64,000 bases of DNA from Jiulongibacter sp024742395 (GTDB taxonomy: Bacteria; Bacteroidota; Bacteroidia; Cytophagales; Spirosomataceae), in contig OZ252236.1 of NCBI GenBank assembly GCA_965249455.1, positions 5,064,939 to 5,128,938 on the forward strand. Direction: 5' to 3'. The number at the start of each line of letters is the position of its first letter. Within the stretch, counting starts at the first letter, position 1. Of the stretch, positions 9,333-17,885 are shown piece by piece. A program made the translations under genes and the position numbers. The notes below the pieces were generated by a model. The model was given only the letters and a program-made list of their open reading frames with translations, ran no database searches and had not been told where the DNA came from.

Positions 9333-11789
9333 CTATTCATTTTTAAGGCTATTAACCGGATTCATTAAAGCAGCATTGATGCTTTTATAACTGATAATCA
9401 AAAAGGTGGTCAATAGTGTTGTCATACCCGCAACTACAAAAATCCACCACTCAATATTTATTCTGTATTCAAAGTCCTGAAGCCACATATCCATCAAATA
9501 ATAACCAAGCGGAAAAGCAATCAATAAAGAAATAGAGACCAGTTTGAAGAAATCCCTGGTCAGCATTGTCACGATTTGAACAACAGAAGAACCCAGTGCT
9601 TTTCTTATTCCTATCTCTTTGAATCGTTGATCGGCAGTAAAGGTTACTAAGCCGAGAAGTCCGAGACAAGCAACAAAAATGGTAAGCATCGCAAAGACTC
9701 TAAGTACCTTATTCATATTGGCCTCTTTCTGGTAAGTTTCATTAAATAACTCATCCAAAAACGCATATTTGAACTCATTCCCTGAACCATAGGCGACCCA
9801 TTTTTCTTCCATACTTTTTAATAAAGCAGAAAGATCTGAAGTGCTGGTTTTAACTATTAGGCTATAGTAAGGATTAATTGACATCATAAGAGGTTCTATC
9901 GGCTCCCTTAAAGAACGAGCATTGAAATCCTTTACAACCCCTATTACCGTAATGGTTTCTCTTCCTCCTTGTAAGTCAGTTAGTTTTCTGAATGTCTTTC
10001 CAATTGGCTCATCACTAATACCAAAAACTTTGGCGGCAGTTTCATTTATTATCACATTTGATGTTTCATCTCCATACTCTTTCGAAAAATTTCTACCCGC
10101 TACCAGTTTCATCCCCATGGTTTCAATGTATTCCTCATCTATACCGTACTCCATTATACGCCGAGTAAACTCAGCGTTTTCTCCGGCTTCAATGGTTTGA
10201 GAGCCCGTATCTGTAGGGCCTGCCGGGATGTATGCAGATTTGCTTATTTTTTGAATTCTTGAATCCTTCAACAATTCTTCTTTGTAAGCATCTAGTTTAT
10301 TTCCCAGTTTCCCGGCGTCTCTAAGTACAATTAATTGTTCACGTTCATAGCCTACATCTTTACTTTGAATGAAATTCATTTGTGTATTCACCACCAATAC
10401 ACCAATTATTAGACAGGCTGATATAGTGAATTGAAAAACAACTAAAGAGCTTCTAACTCCTTTGCTACTGCCTACGCTAAAACGTTTTTTGAGAGATTCT
10501 ATAGGCTTAAAAGATGACATAAAGAAAGCAGGATACCCACCCGCTAACAGACTTACCAAGAGGGTTAGAAGGACAAAAGAAAGTAAAACTTGAGGAATCA
10601 TCAATGATTTGATTTCCAATGCCTTGCCAGCTAATTCATTAAAATAAGGCAGAGCCAATTTCATTATTAACAGACCAAGTAACATGGCTACCAACGTTGA
10701 GATAAATGACTCCGATAAGAACTGAAAAATGAGCTGCTTTTTATCAGAGCCAAGCACCTTTCGCATACCTATTTCTTTTAACCTTTTTGAAGCACCGGCG
10801 GTTGAAAGATTCATAAAGTTTACACAAGCTATAAGTAGCATAAATAGGGCAATGGCTCCAAAAATGTATACCATCTTGATGTCTCCACCAGCTTCAAACT
10901 CTCCCACTCCTTTAAAATCGGAGTACAGATGAATCTCTCGAAGTGGCTGCAATAAAAAAGATAAAGAATTGCCTGAAGATAGAAATTCATCAAAATTCAT
11001 CCCTAAGGCTTGCTCCATCTGTCCACTCATGTGCTTGCTGACAATTCGAGGTAGTTTTGACTCAAGAACCTCTGGTTCGGCAGATTTATCTAACAAAAGA
11101 TATGTAGCATAGCTTCCAGATAACCACTGAGGCTTTTTCGATTCCTCAATACCCAACATAGAAGCAAAGAAGTCAAAATGAAAGTGAGAGTTTTCAGGAA
11201 TATCTTCAGTTACTCCGGTTACAGTGTATAACCCACCTAAATCAATATGCCCGTTATCGTAGTATCCAATATCCTGAATATCCAGCACTTTACCCATCGG
11301 ATCCTTTTCTCCAAAATACATCTTTGCCTGCTTTTCTGTCAGAATAACAGTATTTGGTTTTGTTAAAGCTTTTTCCGCATTTCCTTTTAAAAGAGGTAGT
11401 GTGAAAATGTCAAAGAAATTAGGGTCTACGAATGCCAAGGTGCCCTTATTTAAGATTTGCTTATTGATATTAACCTTGACATCGGTATAGACTTTACCTA
11501 CTCTTGTGGCATCTTCTACACCGGGTAATTCAGCTTTTAAAGTTGCCGCAACGGGGGGCATTACATTAGATTCATGGATAATTTCATTACCCATTTTTCC
11601 ATCCAGATTGACTCGGACAATTCTATCGGCTTTAGTATTGTACGCATCGTAACTGAGCTCATCTGCTACAAAAAGTGCAATGATCAAACAGGTGGCGATT
11701 CCGATGGCCAAACCAATAACATTGATTGAAAACATGACCTTGTTCTTGGCCAAAGACCTAAAAGCAACTTTAATGTAATTGCGTATCAT
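9333..11789 (-). CDS. FtsX/MacB-like ABC transporter permease
   Basis: The longest of the set at 818 residues, starting MIRNYIKVAFRSLAKNK. It shows helix 1 (about 21-43), a periplasmic domain, the loop GASKRLKEIGMRKVLGSDKKQL, an FtsX core, the entry segment VRSSLVVFQFTISACLIIG, a second periplasmic domain, the loop ADQRFKEIGIRKALGSS and the tail NPVNSLKNE. Its start is only 2 bp from the stop of the upstream permease, so the two are almost certainly cotranscribed and possibly translationally coupled. The extra length lies mainly in the first periplasmic domain. The substrate is unknown. Confidence 0.94.
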   Translation of the reverse strand: MIRNYIKVAFRSLAKNKVMFSINVIGLAIGIATCLIIALFVADELSYDAYNTKADRIVRVNLDGKMGNEIIHESNVMPPVAATLKAELPGVEDATRVGKVYTDVKVNINKQILNKGTLAFVDPNFFDIFTLPLLKGNAEKALTKPNTVILTEKQAKMYFGEKDPMGKVLDIQDIGYYDNGHIDLGGLYTVTGVTEDIPENSHFHFDFFASMLGIEESKKPQWLSGSYATYLLLDKSAEPEVLESKLPRIVSKHMSGQMEQALGMNFDEFLSSGNSLSFLLQPLREIHLYSDFKGVGEFEAGGDIKMVYIFGAIALFMLLIACVNFMNLSTAGASKRLKEIGMRKVLGSDKKQLIFQFLSESFISTLVAMLLGLLIMKLALPYFNELAGKALEIKSLMIPQVLLSFVLLTLLVSLLAGGYPAFFMSSFKPIESLKKRFSVGSSKGVRSSLVVFQFTISACLIIGVLVVNTQMNFIQSKDVGYEREQLIVLRDAGKLGNKLDAYKEELLKDSRIQKISKSAYIPAGPTDTGSQTIEAGENAEFTRRIMEYGIDEEYIETMGMKLVAGRNFSKEYGDETSNVIINETAAKVFGISDEPIGKTFRKLTDLQGGRETITVIGVVKDFNARSLREPIEPLMMSINPYYSLIVKTSTSDLSALLKSMEEKWVAYGSGNEFKYAFLDELFNETYQKEANMNKVLRVFAMLTIFVACLGLLGLVTFTADQRFKEIGIRKALGSSVVQIVTMLTRDFFKLVSISLLIAFPLGYYLMDMWLQDFEYRINIEWWIFVVAGMTTLLTTFLIISYKSINAALMNPVNSLKNE

Positions 11790-11791
11790 AA

Positions 11792-14155
11792 CTATTCATT
11801 TTTTAAACTCTCTACAGGATTTATTGAAGCAGATCTGAACGAAAATAATCCTACGGCCGCACCGGCAACCGCTAAAACCACCATCGCAAAAAGAAACATT
11901 AATCCATAATTGACTCCATTATTGAATGTGAATAACTTGACATTGATAAACATGCCGGAAACCACTCCAAATGGAACCGCAACTACTGTGGCGATCAGTA
12001 ATAATTTTAAGAATGACCAAGCCATCATTTTTATGATTTGAGAAACCTCAGCCCCCATAACTTTTCTGATTCCGATTTCCTTCACTCGCTTTTCCGCCGA
12101 GTAAACCAGCATTCCTAATAAACCCATTAAGGCAATTATGAATATAATGACCCCGGTTATTCCGAAAAGTTTCATATCCTCTGCGGGGTAGTATCTTTCA
12201 TATAAATCGGTGGCTAACCAAGAGCCTTCGGCCTCTAAATAAGGGTTTTCTAAATGCCAGATTCGCTCAATTTCAGATTCAAAAAATTCATGATTTATAG
12301 ACTCCTCTGTGAGAATAGAAGCAATGTGAAATTGATTTGGATTATACTGTAAAACCAATGGCTCTATTTCAAATTGATAGTTAAAATGACAGAAATTCTG
12401 AACCACACCCACAACAGTCAAAGGCTTATCCGATTCAAAAAAAACTTGTTTGCCGATAGCCTCCTGAGAGGAGCCAAGATGTAGCCTTTCTACTGCCTTT
12501 TCGTTTAGCACTATCAAAGAAAGACTGGAGTCACTCTCAGAAGTCGGAATATTCTCTCCTGCCACAAAACTTAATCCCATATTCTGAATAAACTTTCTGT
12601 CTGCCGCATAGTAATAACTCAAGGTTCTTTCTGCCTTTGGCTCTGAGGCAATGCCTATTCTAGCTGGCATATTCCCGAATAATTGAGATACCCTACCTAC
12701 CTGCTTTACTTCTTTTAGATTCGATATTTCATGGATAACTGAGCTTTCTCCTTGGCCCTGCAAACTGAGATTATATATTCCTTTACGATTAAAATTCTCG
12801 TTTTCGGTAGCCATATAATTAAACTGATTATACATATGGCCCATCATAAAAATAAAACCCAGTGTAACTGTAAACTGAATGACTATCAAAGCCCTACGAA
12901 AACCAACTTTACCAAAAGTAGAGGGGGATATATTGCCTTTCAATACTTTTACAGGCTGGAAACCCGATAGAATTGTGGCCGGCATCAGTCCGGCTATCAG
13001 ACCTAAAAGGAAAGTGAAAATGATAAATGAAATGATCACAAACTCTACATGGTCTACCTCCCAGTGAATCCAGCTTACATGAAGATTATTTTTGGCCAGC
13101 CAAAGCAGAAAGAGTCCAAGACTTAGAGATAAGAATGAGATAATGACAGCTTCGCTTAAAAACTGACCTACAAGCTGTGTCCTTAAGGCTCCCATTACTT
13201 TTCGAACTCCTACCTCCTTAGACCTGCTCAGAGATCTGGCAAGAGTCAAATTCACATAATTGAAGGAAGCCAACAAAAGAATTAAAAGCGGAATGCTAAA
13301 ATTGAAGTAAATGTCATTCAAATCTTCGACGTAAGGATTAAACTCAAGGCGGGTTCGTGCCGGCGAAATCTGATCAAATTCCTGGGCTTTAAAGCGTAAC
13401 CTATGATCTGAGTTAGCTAAAAAAGAGCCGGAAACTGCTTCTGATAGGTTATCTAAGACATGATCTATTTTTTTTAAATCATATCCCGGCACCAATTTAA
13501 GGTAAGTATGGCTCTGGAGGTCAGACCATTTCTCCGTTTCAGATTTATCAGCATTTTCATAGGTACTTATTGAGACCATTGCATCCGCCTTAAACTGAGT
13601 TCGGGGCTTATGCTCCTTTAATACGCCGGTAATTCTAATAGCACCTTTGTCTGGGTGTTCCAGAGATTTCCCAATGGGATTCGTGTCGTTAAAATACCAT
13701 TCAGCAGCCTCATGGCTAAGTACCATGGTATTAGGATCTGTAGAATAAGCCCCCTTCTCTAATGGAAAATTGAAGATTTCAAAAAACTCCGGCTCTGTGT
13801 AAATAGCATTAATATCCCTTGTTTTAAGCTTATTGCTTAGCACCCATCCAAACTCCCGAACAACCTTGGTAGAATTCTCTACACCAGAAAATTCTTCAGA
13901 AAGTTTATTCTCCAGATTATAAGGCGATGAAGCAAAAGAGGTTTTAATGCCTTCTTTGGTAATCTTATCTGTGATAACACGAACTATCCTGTCAGAATCT
14001 TTATGAAAATTATCAAACTCAAAAGATCCTTGGAGCTGTATTAAGGCCAGCAAAGCAAATGGAATAGCTATGCCCAGTCCCAATATATTAATGAAGGAAA
14101 ACAGTTTATGCTTCTTCAGATTCCTCCAGGCTATTTTAATGTAGTTTTTAAGCAT
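11792..14155 (-). CDS. FtsX/MacB-like ABC transporter permease
   Basis: A 787-residue permease, the first after the ATPase gene and the most divergent member overall. It starts MLKNYIKIAWRNLKKHKLFSFINILGLGIAIPFALLALIQL. The first loop is LSRSKEVGVRKVMGALRTQL, the second is EKRVKEIGIRKVMGAEVSQI and the tail is NPVESLKNE. It is separated from the ATPase gene by 169 bp holding a stable hairpin, and it overlaps the operon of the next permease (2 bp gap). As the permease closest to the ATPase and adaptor it is the likeliest core partner of a tripartite complex (inference). Confidence 0.93.
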   Translation of the reverse strand: MLKNYIKIAWRNLKKHKLFSFINILGLGIAIPFALLALIQLQGSFEFDNFHKDSDRIVRVITDKITKEGIKTSFASSPYNLENKLSEEFSGVENSTKVVREFGWVLSNKLKTRDINAIYTEPEFFEIFNFPLEKGAYSTDPNTMVLSHEAAEWYFNDTNPIGKSLEHPDKGAIRITGVLKEHKPRTQFKADAMVSISTYENADKSETEKWSDLQSHTYLKLVPGYDLKKIDHVLDNLSEAVSGSFLANSDHRLRFKAQEFDQISPARTRLEFNPYVEDLNDIYFNFSIPLLILLLASFNYVNLTLARSLSRSKEVGVRKVMGALRTQLVGQFLSEAVIISFLSLSLGLFLLWLAKNNLHVSWIHWEVDHVEFVIISFIIFTFLLGLIAGLMPATILSGFQPVKVLKGNISPSTFGKVGFRRALIVIQFTVTLGFIFMMGHMYNQFNYMATENENFNRKGIYNLSLQGQGESSVIHEISNLKEVKQVGRVSQLFGNMPARIGIASEPKAERTLSYYYAADRKFIQNMGLSFVAGENIPTSESDSSLSLIVLNEKAVERLHLGSSQEAIGKQVFFESDKPLTVVGVVQNFCHFNYQFEIEPLVLQYNPNQFHIASILTEESINHEFFESEIERIWHLENPYLEAEGSWLATDLYERYYPAEDMKLFGITGVIIFIIALMGLLGMLVYSAEKRVKEIGIRKVMGAEVSQIIKMMAWSFLKLLLIATVVAVPFGVVSGMFINVKLFTFNNGVNYGLMFLFAMVVLAVAGAAVGLFSFRSASINPVESLKNE

Positions 14156-14162
14156 AGCTTTA

Positions 14163-14187
14163 CAGTTTTGTGTTTTGGCTATTTAAA
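14163..14187 (-). repeat. Conserved permease leader, copy 2 (partner 9303-9327)
   Basis: This sequence matches 9303-9327 with one mismatch and sits at the same distance from a permease start codon. Confidence 0.7.
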
Positions 14188-14263
14188 GCCTCTTCTTAGT
14201 TGTGAGGAAGGTTTAACTGAGAACTACCCCTTTTGAAAATGCCAGTTATTCTGAGTTTAGGTA

Positions 14264-14291
14264 AGGATTCCGGAGAGAACTCCGAAATCCT
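14264..14291 (-). promoter_or_regulatory. Intercistronic hairpin between ATPase and first permease
   Basis: AGGATTCCGGAG and CTCCGAAATCCT form a 12-bp stem with one mismatch around a 4-nt loop. There is no T-run on the minus strand, so it is more likely an mRNA processing or stability element, or a weak pause, than a complete terminator. Confidence 0.55.
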
Positions 14292-14324
14292 GTATTTATA
14301 AGTAATAGTCTGAGTAAGACATTT

Positions 14325-15002
14325 TTAAACGTGAAAATTCTCTGTCACAATTTTGCCATCGAACAAATTGACTGTTCGGTGAGCAAAACCTGCATCATAA
14401 GGTGAGTGAGTTACCATGGCAATTGTGGTTCCTTCCTGGTTAAGTTCCTGAAGCAGATTCATTACATCTTCGCCATTGGCAGAATCAAGATTACCCGTAG
14501 GCTCATCGGCAAGTATCAATTTAGGTTTTGCCACCACCGCTCTGGCAATCGCCACCCGCTGCTGCTGCCCTCCTGATAGTTGCTGAGGAAAGTGATTTCT
14601 ACGATGCATCATATTCATCCTTTCTAATGCGGCTTCTACTTTCTCCTTTCTTTCTGCTGCAGGAATTTTAAGGTATAAAAGAGGCAGTTCTACGTTTTCA
14701 AAAACCGTCAATTCATCGATCAGATTAAAGCTCTGGAAAACAAAACCTATGTTACCTTTTCTTAACTGGGCACGTTGCCTTTCTGTCATGCCCCCTACTT
14801 CTGTACCATAGAAATCATAGCTACCTTCAGTGGGGTTATCTAATAAGCCCAGGATATTCAGGAGCGTAGATTTTCCACATCCCGAAGGCCCCATGATGGC
14901 AACAAACTCACCATCCTTAATTTCCATGTCTATGCCATTTAAGGCAGTAGTTTCTACTTCATCAGTAGTAAACAGCTTTTGTAAATTACTTGTCTTTATC
15001 AT
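14325..15002 (-). CDS. ABC transporter ATP-binding protein (MacB/LolD type)
   Basis: A 225-residue cytoplasmic ATPase that would energise the FtsX-like permeases. Walker A is GPSGCGKST (about 39-47), the Q-loop lies in GFVFQSFNL, the signature is LSGGQQQRVAIARA, Walker B is LILADEPTGNLD and the H-loop is VTHSP. The length and the DEPTGNLDS sequence are typical of the o228/LolD/MacB subfamily. It lies 29 bp downstream of the HlyD-type adaptor gene in the same operon. It is the only ATPase gene among six permease genes, which suggests it is shared. The start ATG at 15002 fits the family length. Confidence 0.96.
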   Translation of the reverse strand: MIKTSNLQKLFTTDEVETTALNGIDMEIKDGEFVAIMGPSGCGKSTLLNILGLLDNPTEGSYDFYGTEVGGMTERQRAQLRKGNIGFVFQSFNLIDELTVFENVELPLLYLKIPAAERKEKVEAALERMNMMHRRNHFPQQLSGGQQQRVAIARAVVAKPKLILADEPTGNLDSANGEDVMNLLQELNQEGTTIAMVTHSPYDAGFAHRTVNLFDGKIVTENFHV

Positions 15003-15031
15003 GTTTTATAGCTTTGATACTTAATGTCTTT

Positions 15032-16282
15032 TTATTTTAATTCCAAAACCTCTTTATCTCCGAAATTCCCATAGGAACTTGTTATTACTTTATCCCCAGG
15101 TTCCAGGCCATCCAGTACTTCATAATATTGAGGGTTTTTACGACCCAATGTAATGTTCCTTTTCTCAGCCCTTGAGTCTCCCTCGTCTACCACGTACACC
15201 CAGTTTCCGCCAGTATCTGAGAAAAAGCCTCCTACAGGCAGTAATGTGGCTTTCTCTGATTGTCCTAATTCTAATCTTATAGGAGAAGACTGGCCTCTTC
15301 TGATTCCTTCAGGAGCAGATTTCACAAAAACCATATCCACGGCAAATCTACCGTTCAATACTTCCGGGTAAACTTTTACAATTTCCATCTGGTTGGTCTG
15401 TCCATTGAAATCGAAATTCGCTTTTAAACCGGCAAATATTCTGGAAATATAATGTTCATCTATGTCTGCCCTGAGTTTAAAACCGTTCATGTCATCTATT
15501 TGGCCAATGTTTTGCCCCTGATTGATATTTGACCCTATTTCCACATTTATAGCAGATAGTAATCCAGACACCGGTGCCTTTACTACCAGATTTTCCAATG
15601 TTTGCCTCCATAATTCTACGTTCTTTTCTGTTCTTTCCAGTGTGCCTTCCAGCTGCTTAATCTGTATCTCGGCATTCTCTTGCTGATACTTCTGAGATTC
15701 TATCTCTATCTCCCTTTGTCTCACCAGTTTTTCATAATCTCTTTTGGTCTTCATATATTCCATATCTGAAATCACATTGTCCTTTTTCAGTTGGGCATTT
15801 CTATCAAATGCGTCTTTTGCCTGTGCAATCTGAAAATCGAGATCACTCAATGTCTTTTGCAGATTAAAACGTTCTACCTTTAATCTTTGACGTGTATTCT
15901 GAAGTTCATTCACCAATCGGCTCGCCTCTGTTTCAGACTGCAGAAAATTTAGCTTCAATTGCTGATTTTCTAAGCGTAAAATAATTTGTCCCTCGTTCAC
16001 CATATTTCCGCCTTCCACCAGCTTCTGCGTCACATAACCACCTACTATGGCATCTAATTGAATGGTTTTCAGAGGTTGTACCACACCTTGTACAATAATG
16101 AACTCATCAAAAACACCCTCTTTCACTTCAGAAACAGTGATTTTATCAGTCTCTACATTCAATTTTGATCGATGATCAGCAAACATGAAGTTGTAGCCCA
16201 GTAAGGATACCAGAATTACACCTAAGGAAATGGCTCCTATTCGCTTAGCAGACCAAAACTTCTTTTCAATTTTTCTATCCAT
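15032..16282 (-). CDS. HlyD/MacA-type efflux adaptor (membrane fusion protein)
   Basis: A 416-residue periplasmic adaptor anchored by an N-terminal helix (about 14-33, IGAISLGVILVSLLGYNFMF). Domain order: a lipoyl/barrel strand with VQGVVQPLKTIQLDAIVGG, a long alpha-helical hairpin rich in Gln, Lys and Glu (about 105-225, predicted coiled coil), the return strand VKAPVSGLLSAINVEIG, a beta-barrel domain and a membrane-proximal C-terminal domain ending GDKVITSSYGNFGDKEVLELK. It would bridge the inner-membrane ABC part to an outer-membrane channel, which is not encoded in this window. It is the first gene of the operon and follows the sigma-54-type promoter at 16348-16364. Confidence 0.93.
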   Translation of the reverse strand: MDRKIEKKFWSAKRIGAISLGVILVSLLGYNFMFADHRSKLNVETDKITVSEVKEGVFDEFIIVQGVVQPLKTIQLDAIVGGYVTQKLVEGGNMVNEGQIILRLENQQLKLNFLQSETEASRLVNELQNTRQRLKVERFNLQKTLSDLDFQIAQAKDAFDRNAQLKKDNVISDMEYMKTKRDYEKLVRQREIEIESQKYQQENAEIQIKQLEGTLERTEKNVELWRQTLENLVVKAPVSGLLSAINVEIGSNINQGQNIGQIDDMNGFKLRADIDEHYISRIFAGLKANFDFNGQTNQMEIVKVYPEVLNGRFAVDMVFVKSAPEGIRRGQSSPIRLELGQSEKATLLPVGGFFSDTGGNWVYVVDEGDSRAEKRNITLGRKNPQYYEVLDGLEPGDKVITSSYGNFGDKEVLELK

Positions 16283-16347
16283 TGTATTTCTAAATTCTTA
16301 AATCTGATTGTCCGTCAGTGATTATTCCACACGGTTGCCATATACTT

Positions 16348-16364
16348 TGCCAAGGATGTGCCAA
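16348..16364 (-). promoter_or_regulatory. Sigma-54 (-24/-12) promoter of the adaptor-ATPase-permease operon
   Basis: The minus strand reads TTGGCACATCCTTGGCA. TGGCAC and the -12 GC are at the correct spacing, with one mismatch (TGGCA for TTGCA). It lies 66 bp upstream of the ATG at 16282. The divergent gene encodes a sigma-54 activator, which supports the call. Confidence 0.78.
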
Positions 16365-16437
16365 AAGACATAACCATCTAATATAATGGTACTTACATAT
16401 TATTTAATTAATTTTTCTGTTCATCTGCGTACAGGTT

Positions 16438-16453
16438 TGTTCGTTTTCGAACA
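16438..16453. promoter_or_regulatory. Palindrome TGTTC-N6-GAACA, candidate activator binding site
   Basis: TGTTCGTTTTCGAACA lies 74 bp upstream of the -24 element, about -100 relative to the expected start. That is the normal place for an enhancer of an NtrC-type activator. It also lies upstream of the regulator's own gene, so it could mediate autoregulation. The half-sites recur at 6819-6834. Confidence 0.6.
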
Positions 16454-16474
16454 CTTATTGACAACATCCCTATA

Positions 16475-16502
16475 TTGCATTCAAAAGCTATTCTTAACTT
16501 TA
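16475..16502 (+). promoter_or_regulatory. Possible housekeeping promoter of the regulator gene
   Basis: TTG at 16475, a 17-bp spacer and TAACTTTA at 16495 resemble the Bacteroidota TTG...TAnnTTTG pattern with one mismatch. The start codon follows at 16534. Confidence 0.35.
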
Positions 16503-16533
16503 AAGAACTTTGCCTGATTAAGGCTCTCTAAAT

Positions 16534-17853
16534 ATGGCCAAAATACTCATTATTGACGACGACGTAGATATTCTTAGTGCTGCAAAACTTTTCCTAAAGA
16601 GGCATTTTGAGGAAATCACAATTGAAAAGAATCCAGAAAAGATCCCCTTTTTACTCAATAACTATACGTTTGATCTTATTCTACTTGATATGAACTTCAC
16701 ACAAGATGTGAATACAGGCAGAGAGGGTTTCCAGTGGCTTGACAAAATTCTTGATTTAAAGCCAGAGGCTAAAGTCGTTCTTTTTACTGCATATGGTGAC
16801 GTGGAAATGGCGGTGAAATCTATAAAGCTGGGGGCAAAGGATTTTGTGCTGAAACCCTGGGAAAATGAAAAACTTTTAGAAAGTCTTAAAACAGCATTGA
16901 ATGAAGAAGTAGTAATTCCGGAAAAACCCGCTACCGATATTATTGGGGAATCAGAGGCTATTAGGCAGGTCTTAGAAACTATGGAAAGAGTAGCAGACAC
17001 TGACGCAAACGTCCTGATATTAGGTGAAAACGGTACAGGAAAAGACCTGATGGCGAAGGCTCTTCATAAATATTCAGGTAGAAAAGAAGCTGAGTTCATT
17101 AGGGCCGATGTAGCCGCTCTACCAGAGACTCTCGTTGAGTCAGAGCTTTTTGGTCATGTTAAAGGAGCCTATACAGACGCAAGAGAAAACCGTGTGGGGA
17201 AATTTGAAGAGGCCAATCATGGCACTTTATTTCTTGATGAAATCGGAAATTTATCTCTTCCTGTTCAAAGCAAACTGCTGAACGTTCTTCAAAACAGGAC
17301 CATCTCACGCGTAGGAAGCAGCAAAGAAATCAAACTTGATATCAGACTTATTTGTGCCACAAATTCAGATATAGAGCAAAAGGCAATGGATGGCTCTTTC
17401 CGACAAGATTTACTCTACAGAATAAATACAATAACTTTAGAAATGCCTCCTCTAAGAGAGCGAATTGGAGACATAGAATTACTGGCAGAGCATTTCCTTC
17501 GCATTTACAGTAAACGGTATAGCCGAAAACTCACAGGCTTAAGTGCCAATCTCAAGAAAGAATTGGTAAGATATAGCTGGCCTGGAAATGTCAGAGAACT
17601 TCAGCATGCTATAGAGCGGGCTGTTATTATGTGCAAAGGTAAAACCTTAGAAACAGAAGATGTATTTGGAAATAAAGCAAGACCTACAGTAAAGTCTGGT
17701 GACAGCGTGAAAAGCTACGACCTAGAAAACATGGAAAAACAATTGATCGTCAAAGCTTTGAGACAATTTAGCGGCAATATAACTGAAGCGGCAAAAGAAC
17801 TTGGCTTATCTCGGGCAGCCCTGTATCGAAGAATCGAGAAATACGGCCTTTAA
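16534..17853 (+). CDS. Sigma-54-dependent response regulator (NtrC family)
   Basis: A 439-residue DNA-binding activator. The receiver domain covers about 1-120, with acidic residues D8-D10, phospho-acceptor D52 (LLDMNF), T85 and K107. The AAA+ domain (about 140-370) has Walker A GENGTGKD and Walker B GTLFLDEIG. The loop that contacts sigma-54, normally GAFTGA, reads GAYTDA here. A Fis-type helix-turn-helix ends the protein (NITEAAKELGLSRAALYRRIEKYGL). By family knowledge it would be phosphorylated by the kinase encoded 32 bp downstream and activate -24/-12 promoters, most plausibly the divergent one at 16348-16364. Confidence 0.95.
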   Translation: MAKILIIDDDVDILSAAKLFLKRHFEEITIEKNPEKIPFLLNNYTFDLILLDMNFTQDVNTGREGFQWLDKILDLKPEAKVVLFTAYGDVEMAVKSIKLGAKDFVLKPWENEKLLESLKTALNEEVVIPEKPATDIIGESEAIRQVLETMERVADTDANVLILGENGTGKDLMAKALHKYSGRKEAEFIRADVAALPETLVESELFGHVKGAYTDARENRVGKFEEANHGTLFLDEIGNLSLPVQSKLLNVLQNRTISRVGSSKEIKLDIRLICATNSDIEQKAMDGSFRQDLLYRINTITLEMPPLRERIGDIELLAEHFLRIYSKRYSRKLTGLSANLKKELVRYSWPGNVRELQHAIERAVIMCKGKTLETEDVFGNKARPTVKSGDSVKSYDLENMEKQLIVKALRQFSGNITEAAKELGLSRAALYRRIEKYGL

Positions 17854-17885
17854 TATTTAATGAATTGTAAAAGGAAACCTCACAA

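Noticed and set aside
14156..14324. A separate sigma-54 promoter before the first permease
   Set aside because: No TGGCAC/TTGCA pair at correct spacing and no TGTTC-N6-GAACA palindrome in this gap.
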